Origin: Isoetes taiwanensis
Taxonomy: Eukaryota; Streptophyta; Lycopodiopsida; Isoetales; Isoetaceae
Direction of reading: 5' to 3'
NCBI GenBank assembly: GCA_021234155.1
Contig: JAJEKV010000001.1
Location: 37,992,826-38,056,825 of the forward strand
DNA: 64,000 bases
Under the pieces are notes generated by a model. That model saw only the letters and a program-made list of their open reading frames with translations, was not told the DNA's origin and did not search any database. Below, piece after piece: positions 1-14,000 of this stretch. The position numbers and the translations under genes are program-made. Numbering within the stretch: the first letter of the stretch is position 1; each line of letters opens with the position of its first letter.

Positions 1-1013
1 CAAATCGGATATTTCCAAATTAACAAGATGGATGATGTTTCATGCTTTGGAAAAAACTGAACATGTTATGTTATTAAATAAATCTAGAGCAAGGGTATTG
101 ACTTCAGGCATCATAGAAGAGCATCGGATGGTGCGTTAGATGGAAGAAAATGAGGTGTCCCTTGATTACATAAAACTACTCACGCTTCAATAATAGCAAG
201 CTTCTTTTAATCATTCTGTAGATAAAAGATTCTCCTCCTCCTCCTTATGCAGTCGCTTCCTCCTAGGAGATATATGCTTCAAGATAAATCAAGAACAGAT
301 GATTGAAGATAAATCAAGATCGAGCATAGGTTGCATAAGCTCAATGTTGGAGGTTTTGTTAATTTGCTTCATGCAAGCTTTTCTCTAAGGTTCTTTTTCT
401 GGTCCCCCGGGGGTTTCACATAATGTAGACTGTATATAGCATGTGAGTAGACGATATGGGATTTTTTTCAAGCCTAAAGCGTACGAATACGTACAGGAAG
501 GGAGTTTTTTTAGGGACATCTAATGATGTATTTCATGTGAAAAGGGGTTTTTTGGACCTTAGATAAGGCGTATATGAAGAAGGGTTTCCTGACCCCTTCC
601 TCGCACATGACATATCATTTTAAAACCAACTATCATCCTCGGGTCTAGTCCCCGTATGTTTCTTGAGTATGTTGGCATGGGTCGCATTAGCTTGGACGTT
701 GAGAACACAGAGTTCCATTCTATCTGCTCTAATTGTTGAAAATATAGTTACTGTATATTGAGCCCTTTTCCTTCTGAATTAACATTAATTATAGTAATTC
801 TAGCAAATGTTTTTGAGACAAGCATATCACTATATGCATATACCCATTATTGATATCTAAGAAGTTAAAATGTGAATTTACAAATTGAAATGTAAAAATT
901 TAAGGGCAATCTTGAGGCTTGAATTGAATTAAATAATGTTGATATCCTAAGAAGCTAGAATGTGAAAATACAAATGAATTATGTAAATAGGTATAACTCG
1001 TTGGATGCAGAAA
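1..1013. other. Intergenic, no gene seen
   Basis: AT-rich sequence without a convincing reading frame or RNA gene. A short degenerate direct repeat is visible near 850-900 and 945-990 (both contain an aagaag-ta-aatgtga core). Nothing else stands out. Confidence 0.5.
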
Positions 1014-1839
1014 GCTCCAATTACCCATAATCTATGATCCATAAGGAGCCACTGAGATTATTGTTTTTAGACAACTCAAGTACATCCTCAGTTGTCGACT
1101 TTATTTTGGCAAGGGTCTTTCCAATTGGCCTGGAGTCTCGACACCTTGAATTAGTAAAGGGCAACCCCCTATGCATCATGTGCTTAATTGTTTGGAATAT
1201 ACATAGAATTGGATGCTTCAAAGATCCACATCTCAATCCTCCTACTAGTACTTACTTTGCCTTTGATTTGCTAAAGTAGCCTAACTCTTTTTCCAAGCTC
1301 AAATGGCTAAGTGGGTACCTTCAGGACATGGTTGGAACATTCGAAAATGGAAGATGGGAAGAAGAAGAGGTCGTAGAGATGATTTAAAGCTAACACACAA
1401 GATGATTGCCGACACAAGCAAGTTCTTTGTGCATTCATTGTTGCCACATCGAGGAACATGATTCAAGGTCTATCTTATAGAAAACTTAAGGCAATGATAC
1501 ACCTTCAAATCCAATATTCTCAATCTGTTCAAGCATGCCTCAATTTTGTTCCATGAGTAAAATAATGTTTGGAACTTATATTAAGTCCCAACATCAGTAG
1601 ATTAGAACTAAAATAATGTTCCTGACGGCCTTGGTTGTCGCGATAAATTTCTTGTATATTTTTTAGATTATTATATTGTCCTGAAAAAGAGCATATAAAA
1701 AGGGCCAATATAGTAACATTAGACCTACAAGAAATTTATCACCGCAGCCAAGGCCGCCGCGAACATTCCTCTTTCCCAACTGCCCATCGAAATTGATCAA
1801 TATATATACAATCATGTGAGCAATGTTTCTACATGTATA
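1014..1839. repeat. Duplicated segment, copy A
   Basis: This stretch is repeated almost base for base at 4615-5451 in the same orientation. The copies differ by scattered substitutions and by about 13-14 bases (near ttactaaatattc, around 5140) missing from copy A. Short open frames exist on both strands but resemble no family I know, and their conservation between copies reflects DNA identity, not coding constraint. Both copies contain the same hairpin. Confidence 0.85.
1615..1767. repeat. Long inverted-repeat hairpin, copy A
   Basis: The left arm (aatgttcctgacggccttgg and on through ataaatttcttgta) pairs with the right arm (tacaagaaatttatc through ccaaggccgccgcgaacatt), and pairing continues inward through attattatattg / caatatagtaac. 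About 60-65 bases per arm fold with a small loop. It could be a foldback MITE (the ctacaagaa motif recalls CACTA ends) or a microRNA-type precursor; the sequence alone does not decide. Confidence 0.7.
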
Positions 1840-2385
1840 AAAATTTGGCTCCCCCGACAACCCAAAATATAAAGCATTAATGTGGCCCTCTAGAACATAA
1901 TTTTTACGTGGCATTAAACTTTTGCTATGAATGAGGCAGTCCTATTTTAATAGAAGTAATTTTTCTCTTATTATTAATATGCGGGCATAGAAGAGCTTTT
2001 TATTGAAGTTGAAGATATTCTCATTTTATTTAGATTTTTGGGTAAGAGCTGTCATCAGGCTTGATTGCCCTCACCATCGTCTAGTACAATTCTAAGATGC
2101 ACTTCATCAAATCCATATTCTTCAGCATGAAAAAATCATCTCAAAGGTACCAAGTTCTCAGTACAAGATGACCTCTCTCCTCATCAGCTTTGCAAGCATA
2201 GGATATACAAAATGAGAGAAGTGCAGATTCAAAAGAAGTGGGCAGTTTATTGTGGAGGTACAATAATTATTCTAGACTATTGACCATCCAACTATTGCTT
2301 CGGTTATGTTTAGATAACATGAATCGTATATTATTACATAGAATTTTAAGTCTGAATTGATTGTCTGGTCTAAAGGCTAAGCCAT
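1840..2385. other. Intergenic, no gene seen
   Basis: AT-rich DNA between copy A of the duplicated segment and a LINE 3' end. No gene or structured repeat recognised. Confidence 0.45.
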
Positions 2386-2525
2386 AGTTCATCTGGATTT
2401 TTCCCAAGCCTTATAATGTTTTCATTATACTTGGTGATGTTTTGGGTTGTTCTAGCTCATTGTATGGATTCCATAGCCTATTGGTCTCCGTGGATGTTAA
2501 AAATCTATTCTATTCTATTCTATTC
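2386..2525 (+). mobile_element. LINE 3' end with (TTCTA)n tail
   Basis: The conserved 3' end ggtctccgtggatgttaaaa is followed by a pentanucleotide tail of ttcta repeats. The same terminal sequence with the same tail occurs on the minus strand at 6595 and 37302, so this is the 3' stub of one non-LTR retrotransposon family that ends in a simple repeat instead of poly(A). The 5' boundary is not defined. Confidence 0.65.
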
Positions 2526-2731
2526 CAAATACTGCAAATGACCTGTAGGTTCCGCCACCAATTCTAAAAGTGTGGTATTAGTTTTCAACATAGACCATGC
2601 AAAATTGACTCGCCTAGATTCCTCCAAGTGAAGACTATTAGAGTCACAAACTTCCAGTTGAGAAGAGTTGCATTTCATGCTAACAATCCGTCTAAGGATG
2701 TTATTTGTTGCATCAAGATAAATATGACTCA

Positions 2732-2850
2732 AGATAATAGATAAGATAAGATAAGATGAATTTTTACGTCCACGGGAACCCAACGGGTTATGGGACGGCA
2801 CATGCAAGGGCAACAGCGCACCCATCTAAAACCTAGGGAGTAGGCCCCAT
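2732..2850 (-). mobile_element. LINE 3' end, variant tail
   Basis: Read on the minus strand, a body ending in cccgtggacgtaaaaattca is followed by a ttatc pentamer tail. The layout matches the other LINE 3' stubs but the tail unit is ttatc, not ttcta, so it is a related subfamily or a diverged copy. It lies tail to tail with the stub at 2386-2525. Confidence 0.55.
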
Positions 2851-3351
2851 CACCAAACACAATAACCAAATATTAAAAGGCCCAGTCACCATTTTCTGAA
2901 GATATGGTTACTCCTTTTTAAAAGCCACAGTCATAGTAGTAGCAAATAAAAAGTTTGGACCAATGCATTGAACCACCCCACAAATAACATGTGACTAAAA
3001 CACTCTTTTGCTTTGAATAGTATTTTATTTGCCTTCTCATCTTCAAACCATTTGTTTTTGCCAATTGAAAATGATAAAAATGCAACAGGCCAAAAATCCG
3101 TTGATATTAAAAGCTTGACCTTCTTCTCAATACAAGAGATACACACCCTAGAAACACAAATGGAAGCAAACCATAATATTATAGTATTCGATCATAAATG
3201 ATTCAGCATATTGTATGACTTCCATATGTAGCACAATAACAGGGGGTTCTAAGGGGATTTGGTATGGATGTAAAGATGACACTGAAACCATAGATCATAT
3301 TCCCAAAACAATTGAATGGGTTGTAATAAAAAAATTTCAGATAAAAAATAA
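2851..3351. other. Intergenic, includes a short repeated motif
   Basis: No gene. A block near 3226-3296 (ataacagggggttc, then ggtatggatgtaaagatgac) recurs near 3688-3752 with a few changes, so the roughly 65 bp sequence exists twice within 500 bases. Confidence 0.5.
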
Positions 3352-3440
3352 TTGTGTTAGCTCACTGGTTATATTGGTCAAAGTAGTCTGATTAGGACAT
3401 CGGACTACTTTGGTAGAGGTCGGAGCCCCCGTATTTCATA
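3352..3440 (+). repeat. tRNA-derived SINE-like unit
   Basis: A good RNA polymerase III A box (tagctcactgg, 3358-3368) is followed at suitable distance by a weaker B box (ggtcggagcc, 3418-3427). Between them agtagtc and gactact can pair. There is no tRNA acceptor stem, so this is more likely a SINE head than a tRNA gene. Confidence 0.4.
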
Positions 3441-3744
3441 TTCTAAGACCTTAGACGAAGTTGTATAGAGGCTCGATATTCCATCAAACCCTTGAGCGAA
3501 CATGTATTTCATATTTCAAAATCATAGGCACCCCCAATCATAAATGACTATAAGCAAAACGATATCATAAATGACTATAAGCGAAACGAAATGTGCCCAA
3601 AGGCTCCAACATACGGTCTGGATCGTAGGATCGACAGATCCAACGACTGTGGTAGTCTAGGGTGCACCTCATTTAGAATATGTGGCATAATAACAGGGGG
3701 TTCCAGGGGGATTAGATATGGATGTAAAAATGACATTGAAACCA

Positions 3745-5451
<1,707 letters not shown>

Positions 5452-5890
5452 TATGTACATAATGATTGATGGATATGATCATAGCTAATTTTAAAACTTC
5501 AACAGTGTAACACGTTGGCAAAATATGCACCTTGAATGCAAGGAATGAAGCAAGAGCGAAGCACTCACATTAATACTTTAATTGCTTTCAATGTGACAAA
5601 ATGATAGGAACGTCTTCTATTTATAGGATGGAAGTCCCTTTAGATAGTTGACACGTATCACTAATCAAAGGCTATCTTTACGCCACAGTTTGCATTCTAA
5701 ACCACATATAATATATATATATATATATCTTTCATAGGTTGCCACATGTTCGCATTTCAAGCCACATATAAATAATATCAGATATGATTGATATAATATA
5801 ATAGGCATAATCGTTTAGAATCATTCTAAAAAATGAAAAAGGCACGTGTCAATACAAATCCATCGTAATCTATATCAAATAAATCATGTG
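5452..5890. other. AT-rich spacer with (AT)n
   Basis: Non-coding. Contains an (AT)n run near 5711-5728 flanked by two similar gccacat copies, and the leading part of the repeat block that follows. Confidence 0.45.
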
Positions 5891-6465
5891 TGAATTCAAC
5901 ACTTTAATCCCATGATGTTTTGTATATTTGCAAATGATGAATTAAGACACATGTTGATTTGTACATTACATAATTAACGGTGGATATGCCATATGCATAT
6001 ATACCCAAGGCCGGATCTGCCACATAACAATCGCAAAGCTTAGATTTTTTTAATCTCTACATCACTTAGGTTTTCAATGATTTTGGAATATTGAAACCAA
6101 GACACGTGTCGCTCTCGCCTAATTAGTAAGGAAGAAAAGTAAACATTCTCATAAATGAAATAAGACACATGTCAATAAAGATCCATCGTAATCTATACCA
6201 AATAAACCATGTGTCAATTCAACACCTTAAATCCATGATGATTCGTACATTCTCAAATAATGAATTACGGCACATGCTATTTGTATAGTACATAACTAAT
6301 GGTGGATATGCCATGTGCATGTATATCCAAGGCCGGATTTGTCACGTATTAATAGCAAGGCTTAGGTTTTGAAACCAAAACACATGTTGCTCTCGCCTAA
6401 TTAGTAAGGAGCCATAAATGCATCGTAAATGCAGCTTTTAATTTCGAAGACATGTGTCATGCTGG
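5891..6465. repeat. Direct-repeat block, left copy
   Basis: Starts with gaattcaacactttaatccc and ends at catgtgtcatgctggacgaa. It is repeated at 7680-8308. Each block is itself two diverged units of roughly 310 bases, both containing the ggtggatatgccatgtgcat core and a ccaaggccgga motif. The full structure is four related units, two on each side of a LINE. Confidence 0.75.
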
Positions 6466-6594
6466 ACGAATTAACATAACATTGTTTTTGAGTTGTCTAA
6501 AGTGCAAACCTAGAAGTGGAGGTTAAGGATTTAGCATATGCTACAAAATACGATTTGGACACTGTTTATGTAGCCTACATGCAATATGGACAGT

Positions 6595-7560
6595 GGAATT
6601 AGAATAGAATAGAATAGAATAGATTTTTCAGCATCCACAGAGACCGATTGCCCTATGGGACCCAAACAAAAAGAGAGCAGCAAGCGCATTACTGACAGGA
6701 TTAAAAAACCCCCGCCCCGAAGGGTTTTCGAGGGAAAACCCTTAGCAGTAATAAGTATGCTGGCACGCTGTACAATTGTATAGGACAGTTCAATACTGTT
6801 CCAGAGGATACAACTGAGTCCGTGCATCCATAACCTCCTGGAGATATGACCCCAACAAACCCACTGATGCCGTATTCAATAACTCATGCAACGGTTGGCC
6901 AGGCACTAGTAATCAAACATACTGCTCTCGGATATGGGCAAACGCTGGGCCGATCTGGAGGGCATGACATTCATCCTCAATGGCGCCCTGGTGGCAACAC
7001 TGGCAAAGCCTTTGCTCTCGTGCTTCTCGAGCCCAACGTCCTGTCTGAATGCGGAGGCGATATGCACCCGTGCGAATGGAAGCTATAAGTCTGTGCTTCT
7101 TCATGGGCAACTGGGTGTACAAGTACTGGTGTGGGCCTCTCGTGAGCCTAGGATTGACTTGCTGCTGATAGTGTGCCAGCTTAACGTGCGTCAGAGTATC
7201 TGCATCCCAGAGCTTGCGAAGGAAAGTAGCATCTAGGTACAACTTAAGTGCCTTGTGATCTTTCTTTGTCCTTAAATGTACGCATCTGTTTGTCTGTACA
7301 CCCCAGCGTGAGAACCGCTGAGCTTGCTTGTCCTTCCAACAGGCTTTCAGGCGTTGGGGACCCATCGCCATGGCCAAAGCAAGGTTGGGAAAACGTATAT
7401 CACCCATAGCGACCACCTTCTGGAAGTAAATGATATGGCGTTCCAGTGCAGCCCGTTGAAGGGGTAGAAAACATGTCTCCTGGAGTAGGATCTGGTATGG
7501 AACTGTGGACTTTACCCCAAGGGCTCGTGCCAAGAAGGCCTTCTGCACCTGCTAGAGCTA
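6595..7560 (-). mobile_element. 5'-truncated LINE with (TTCTA)n tail
   Basis: The minus-strand frame at 7548-6913 matches the C-terminal part of a non-LTR reverse transcriptase polyprotein: HRLIASIRTGAYRLRIQTGR, then a cysteine cluster CQCCHQGAIEDECHAL. After the stop at 6913 similar coding sense continues in another frame (GLLGSYLQEVMDARTQ), so a frameshift is present. The element ends with ggtctctgtggatgctgaaa and the ttcta tail at 6599-6622. Endonuclease and catalytic RT domains are absent, so the copy is dead on arrival. Its insertion lies between the two direct-repeat blocks. Confidence 0.75.
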
Positions 7561-7679
7561 ACACACTCATAAAAGTGAGGGTTTTTGTTTTCTAGTTTTT
7601 TCTATTCTGGGCTTGGATTCTAGTGAGAGAATGTTGATAAGCTAGTAAGGATTCTTTTTTTGTACAATAACTTTTAAGT

Positions 7680-8308
7680 GGAATTCAACACTTTAATCCC
7701 ATGATGTTTTGTATATTTGCAAATGATGAATTAAGGCATATATTGATTTGTACATTACATAATTAATGGTGGATATGCCATGTGCATATATACCCAAGGC
7801 CAGATCTACCACATAACAATCGCAGGGCTTAGATTTTGTCTAATCTCTACATCACTTAAGTTTTCCATGATTTTGGAATATTGAAACCAAGACATATGGT
7901 CGCTCTCGCCCAATTAGTAAGGAAGAAGAGTAATCATTCTCATAAATGAAATAAGACACATGTCAATACAAATCCATCGTAATCTATACCAAATAAACCA
8001 TGCGTCAATTCAACACTTTAAAAATCCGTGATGATTCATACATTCTCAAATGATGAATTACAGCACATGCTATTTGTACGGTACATAACTAATGGTGGAT
8101 ATGCCATGTGGATATATATCCAAGGCCGGATTTGTGACGTATTAACAGCCAGGCTTAGGTTTTGTGTATGTCTACATCACTTAGGTTTTCCACGATTTTG
8201 GAATATTGAAACCAAAACACATGTTGCCCTCGCCTAATTAGAAAGGAGCCATAAATGCATCATAAATGAAGCTTTTAGTTTCGAAGACATGTGTCATGCT
8301 GGACGAAA
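7680..8308. repeat. Direct-repeat block, right copy
   Basis: Second copy of 5891-6465, again two roughly 310-base units. It begins with gaattcaacactttaatccc and ends catgtgtcatgctggacgaa. Slightly longer than the left copy because of small insertions. Confidence 0.75.
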
Positions 8309-8420
8309 TATATAATAACAGGGGTTTTTTTATGTTTTTGTATGATTTTTATTAAGGTTTTTCTATGATTTTGGTGTTGTATTTGATGAGGTGTACTAAA
8401 TAGTATTTCTAGAGTGCGCC
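8309..8420 (+). repeat. ATAACAGGGG repeat family, copy 1
   Basis: Begins ataacaggggtttttttatg and runs to tctagagtgcgcc. The same order of motifs (gtatttttgta, tatgattttg, gtactaa, tctagagtgc) is found at 40364-40480 and 49530-49640. It looks like the conserved end of one transposable-element family; its other end is not identified. Confidence 0.55.
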
Positions 8421-9189
8421 CTTTCTAAACCCTTGATTTTTTTTTTTTTTTTTTTTTTGCTATGATATTTAAGGATGGAGATTGTGTTAATTAATGTGTT
8501 TTTAAAAAAAAGGAAAGAAGATTAGAACGGGTAACATTTAGGGCATGCTGCCGGAACTGGAGTCATGCGAGCCCCGTAAATGTCGGACACCGACATGTTT
8601 TAACCATGTCATTTTGACATGTTATAGCCCTATGGGTCCGGCTGTTGGGCCCATGGGCTTCGTTTCGATGGATGCATATCCATCATATCCATGTCTGCAC
8701 ACTACCATGACCATGCCTCCCGGATCCCCTGCATTAAGGACTGGCATGCGTACGGCAGACTGACCCCATGACATGTTATAGCCAAGTATGATTGGCCACA
8801 AAAGTAGAGAAGAACAGAGGTAAATTTTGAAAACAAAGGGGAAATCATAGGTTATGGAATGATGTTTGGCCGATTTTTTGCATTTTTTTGAATGGGATGC
8901 CAAAGAAATCATGCAAATGATGCTAGGGGCGAAATGATCTTTGCCGAATTTCAAATGGAGGAGTATTTTCAAGTGAGTTTTCGGCTTCCTCTTTCTTTCT
9001 TGTGCTCCTCAAGGAATCGCCTATCCCTTTCCCCCTATTCATGACCCTGTTTCTCCATGAAACTTGGAAACATTTTGAGCGACTTCTGTCAATTTTGGGT
9101 CCCTCCAACAAACATTAAAAAGCTCGGATTGTATTTTTCCTTCAGAAAAATCGGGTTTAGTTTCCTTAAACAAATTTAGACAACAGGTT
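8421..9189. other. No gene seen; poly(T) tract
   Basis: Contains a T run of about 20 at 8439-8458. Short open frames on both strands near 8545-8970 look random. No family recognised. Confidence 0.4.
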
Positions 9190-9495
9190 ATGGCGGGTAA
9201 TGCATGCAGAAAGCATTTTTATATTGTTAGCTTAACAAAATCGAGAGGTGGTCATTCAACCAATTTAGTTTTGCTTGCAGGTAGAAAAAGAAAGAGACCA
9301 GCTGCTGCTGCTCCTGTGAAGCTAATTTCATACAACATTGAGAGCAGTGAGGCCACGATTCAGCCGAGAAGATCTTCCCAAATCGACCCAGAGGTATGGT
9401 TAAGGCAGTCATTTTGGTCCTGTAGTAGCATAGGAGCCATTCTGCCAGCAAGACGTGGAAAAAGAAGGAAGGTTCCTGCCAGATTATTAGGATGA
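9190..9495 (+). CDS. Unrecognised basic ORF, possible exons
   Basis: An open frame of 101 codons. Two basic stretches look coding and are bordered by splice-like signals: GRKRKRPAAAAPVKLISYNI follows ttgcttgcag and ends before gaggtatgg, and ARRGKRRKVPARLLG follows ttctgccag. The protein would be rich in Arg, Lys and Ser, as in nuclear or chromatin proteins, but I recognise no domain. It could be the last exons of a gene starting to the left, or chance. Confidence 0.25.
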   Translation: MAGNACRKHFYIVSLTKSRGGHSTNLVLLAGRKRKRPAAAAPVKLISYNIESSEATIQPRRSSQIDPEVWLRQSFWSCSSIGAILPARRGKRRKVPARLLG

Positions 9496-9499
9496 AATA

Positions 9500-11031
9500 A
9501 GGATCACCTGGATGAAGCCACAATCCTTGTTGCTCAAAATCAAGTGGAGAACTTCAAGTGCTTTGGTGTTATTGAAAACTGAGCTACCAAAAATTATAAT
9601 CATATGTCAAAAACAAACTCCAAGAACTCGTGTCTAACAATCATCATGATGCCTTTTCATATGGAAGTAAGGATTCAACTCCTAACAATCATCACAAACT
9701 TTGCACAATTCGTTTCGTATTGCCGGAGGGTATTCTCGCAATGATTGGAACTATGATTCTCGTATGGTATTATGTTCAAAAACATATTATTGAGGCAGTT
9801 TGAGCTGCTTGTTTGTTTTAGAGGTCGTCTTTTTACTTTTTAAGTGTCTTTTTACTTTTATTCGAATTTGGTGAATTTTAGAAATTCGGTTGTTTATCCT
9901 TGGGTTTGGCTGATTATGCAGATTGCTAGCGCTCTGGTGAGGCCGCCATGGCCTGGAGGTTCGAATCTTCCGGACTTGTTTTCTAAGATTATCAAGGTCG
10001 CCCATTTGGTCGCAAGGGTTGATTTTTGTTGCTTCTATATTGTCCACATGCTTTAATTGTTGATCTGCAACAGCGGCCTGCGTGGTTCACTGGAGCTTCA
10101 TGGATTCCAGCCTGTTTACTTTCGTTGGAGCTTCATGGCTTCTTAATCCTGCAACAGATCATGTTATGGGGGCATAGATCATTGCCATGGCATGCCAATG
10201 GTGCAAATGGTCTGTTTTGCATCATTGGAAGTGGCAAGTTCATTTTGGACAAAAAAATTTGAGATCGTTAATCTGGCACAACAAAGGGAATATTCCCTAG
10301 ATCAATGGCCACAAACAAAATATGCATATAAACCCATAAATAAATGTGCATATAAACCAATAAACCAAATGAACAGTAAACCATTTCTCTGCAATATTAA
10401 TGCCATTGGTCATAGGAACAAGTCATTTACATCAAATGCATATTGTTTGTTTATTCTTCTGCCATACATGAATTTCCTTTTATCTTTTGCCATTTTATGT
10501 CATTCAGGTCCCTTGGATTAAAATTGTAGTAGCCAGCATCATGCAACATGCCTGCAATTCCAAAAGAAATGCATGGATGGACCTTCTATGACACGTTTCC
10601 TGATTGTATGTATATATGTATCTCGCACCCTTCTTTTTTCATCATTCTGTTTTGTACCTATAAGAAATAAGACAAGGTGGTGTCTTCACACCACAAGACA
10701 TTGTGTGGTCTCCATTGCAAAAATTAGTCTAGCTGCAAACAAATTGAACATAAATGGAACAAAATTTTTAAAAAACGTGGAAATTTCTGCCTGTCATAAC
10801 TTGACAAACACAACCGTGCCCCAGAGCCCTGTGCAGCATACTTGTGACCAAAAACCCCAATGTTTCAATGCAGGATATTTCATATGCATGCCTGCGCCGC
10901 AGTTCATGAAATCCTGCCTTATTAAAAATCAAGGCAGGCTTCAAGATCTTCTCCTTTCATTTCAAACTTGTATATCTCCCAATTCATTATGTGGAAGCAT
11001 ATAGATGGTGAAATAGGAGACTAGAAACAAT
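9500..11031. other. Intergenic, 3' side of SRP68
   Basis: No gene supported. The 143-codon plus-strand frame at 10573-11004 has no recognisable motif and lies just beyond the SRP68 stop, so parts of it may be antisense to the SRP68 3' UTR. An isolated ggttcgaatc (about 9957) resembles a Pol III B box but has no partner. Confidence 0.4.
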
Positions 11032-14000
11032 TCACCACCATTTTCCAAACAGCCCTTTCTTTTTCTCTTCTTTCTTAAGACGGGCATCTAATGATGGAAA
11101 TTCTATTAAATGTAACGCCGTGTCAAAAACAATTGGACGGCAGGGAATAGCTCGTAGATGAGGGGGGATTCTAAAAATTCTTGGCTGATCCTTGGATCCT
11201 GGCCCACCAACAAACTCGTCAAATTCATCAAGATGATCAATTAGATAGCCCAGTTCCTGCAAGATATAGTTCATGATCAACAGCATCCAACTACCCGAGA
11301 GAAAACGCGGCAAGATATTCATGAAACCTACCTGCTGATCTAGAGAAATGGATGCCATGCCAGTTTCCATCTGACTTTCATCCTTGGCAACCTGTGTGAC
11401 AGCGGCTGCATGAGCCAGGCAACATTGTGCTCTGCATCTCACTGCCAGCTCATTGAGCTCATGCACGATGGCCTGAAACACAGCCATTTAATAAAAAATT
11501 TAGCATAATTACTCTCAAATACCTCCTTAAGATTCAAGAGAATAATATATAAAAAGAGAAAAAAAAAAAAGTTATCACAGAACAAGAGGTGAGTAACAGA
11601 GGAGAGAGGAAGACAACCAAACCCAGAGAGGGGATTGTCATCCTTAAAATGATTTTTGCAGATTGTAATCTTGTTTACACACCTGATCTGAATTGCTGCT
11701 TCCTAATTGGTTAATATCTTTTAAAGCCGATCTTGTGTATTCACTGGCCCTTTGAAATAGTGCATATGCCTCAGCATATTTTTCCATAATGCGGTATGAC
11801 TGACCTAGGTAAAAGCACCTGAAATTAAATAGCATGGGCAATAGGATTTACATTCATTTCCCAGAACATATATACAAATTAAGACCTATCTAGTGGTTCC
11901 AAGAGACCTCTCAGCATTAAAGAGATGTTGCTGAACGGAGAGCTCCTTAGCAAAAAGGGACTCCTCAGCATTCAGCTCGCGCCCTGATGTCGTCCAATCT
12001 GACAAATCCGAAACATTCTGCAGAAGTAACAACAATAAACCTGGAATTAAAACATACGTCACATGCACTGATCCATAAAAAATATTAAGGGACGGAAACA
12101 CTTAAATAGAGTTATCCACGAGTATCATAAACAATAGTCCTAAAAGGCATCCAGGAATTGTCACTGATAATATGCTTGATGGTGAACAAGAGGTTATGAA
12201 CCAAGCACTGGGGGCCGCAAGGGTTGTTATATTGGATAGCCTAGTCTAAATGACCCCTTCTGTTCCTTCATTTTCTTCTTCTATTTCCACTATTGTATTA
12301 AGGTTCCCCTCCTCCCCTATTTTACTCCAACACTACCAATCAACTAAGGCTCTCTTCCGCTGTTTCATTCGCCTCTTTCCAGCTTTGTAAGTTTTGCGTT
12401 CAGAAACCTCTCTTCTTGGGTTTCCAAATCCGGATTGTAACATCGTTATGCACTGTGTTTCTTTCAAACGGGAACCTGAAATCTGGTAAAGGTAAAACCC
12501 TTGATAATTTAAATAAATCCACCAAATCACTATTATATCCTGTTGCTTGGAAAATGCTTCATATTCGCATTCAATTACTCAGACGCTACTGGTTAAATCC
12601 CCAGATGAAACATTCTAATGCTATTCTTTTCCATCAAGTCTTGATTATTTCAGATTGCAATACACTATCGGATATCAGAGACAAAGATAGATGCACTTAG
12701 AAAGTACAATTGTGCTTTAGCCTTCACAGAACTCGAAACCATTAACGTATGAAAGAATCTATCCACTTCTGTCAAAAACAACTTCAGCCACTCTTCTGAT
12801 TTCAATTCACAGCATGCTCCTGGTGTTCCAAAAAACGTCAGTTCCAACACAGTAAAAGGCATGTATGTCTGAGACTTACTTGAACCAATAAACTATATAG
12901 CTGAACAAGATCTTCCGGCTTGGCAAGCTTGTCTCCTTTTGGCATTTGCTGTTGACAGTTGAGACGATTCTTTGCCACAGCAGCTAATAGTTGATTCCGT
13001 TGAATCGTACGTTGCAAAAGAATGCTGCTAACAGCATTGTTCAATTGAATCAAGTCCTCCCGTACATCTTCTGCATTACCAACCATTGCCTGCAAACATA
13101 TCATAACAACATTGAATGGTTAAGATTGACTCTAAAGAAAATGGACTTTTATCAGAAATTAGATATGCAATAGACACAGCCCATAGTACAAATGAAAAAA
13201 CAAAACAAACCAGATCATCCCCAATGTGCCTTTTGGCATCCTGGTAACAGATAAGAACTTTATCATAAAGCGCGATCCTCTTCTCTGCATTTGAAGCATC
13301 AAAAGCTGTTCCAAGATCTTTTTCAAGCTCTTGTACTGCAGGTAACAACAATTTAGTCGAAAGCAAAATTAAGACTTATAACTGACACAAGCATTGGCTT
13401 GACCAAACCTTTAAGTATGCAAACACGTGTCTTCTCATTTTTTACTGGGAATGCATGGCCAAGCCAATTCAAAGATGTTGTTGACATTGCCAGTCGGGAC
13501 TTTGCTTCTTCCATAACAACCTGAAAACATCTTTAAATGAAATATTACAATGCACAAGAAAAACGAGACCTGTTCGTTGTCAAAACTAGATCTATCATAT
13601 ATGCATCAAAACATGCTGATTCTATGTCTGCTCAATATGCTGCATGAACAGATCAACACTGGACCATGCACAAACCTGTAATTTCTCTTGCAAAACATCA
13701 AGATGAGAGATGTCACTCAGCAGTTCGGAGGCATGCACATCTGAACGCCCCATTTTATACAAACAGTATCTAATACTTGGCTCAAGCTCCTCTACACGTT
13801 CTCTGCAAATGATTTGGTTTTCAACATCTCCGTATTTTCCAAGCTCTTCATACACTGCCCTGCAAAGATGTGATTTTTTAGTACAATTGGCTCTCTATAA
13901 AAGAAACACATCTAAGTTAAGGATATGAGCCTGAGTTGTACCTCGAGGTTTTAAATTTATGCAATGCTAACTCCCAATTGCTCTCGCACTCTAGCAAAAG

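Noticed and set aside
9957-9968. Possible tRNA gene from a ggttcgaatc B box
   Set aside because: No A box at proper spacing and no cloverleaf stems.
11881-11900. Apparent stop at the end of SRP68 exon 10
   Set aside because: Using the upstream donor in gagag|gtctct gives AERCFYLGQ across the junction, which restores the expected sequence and phase.
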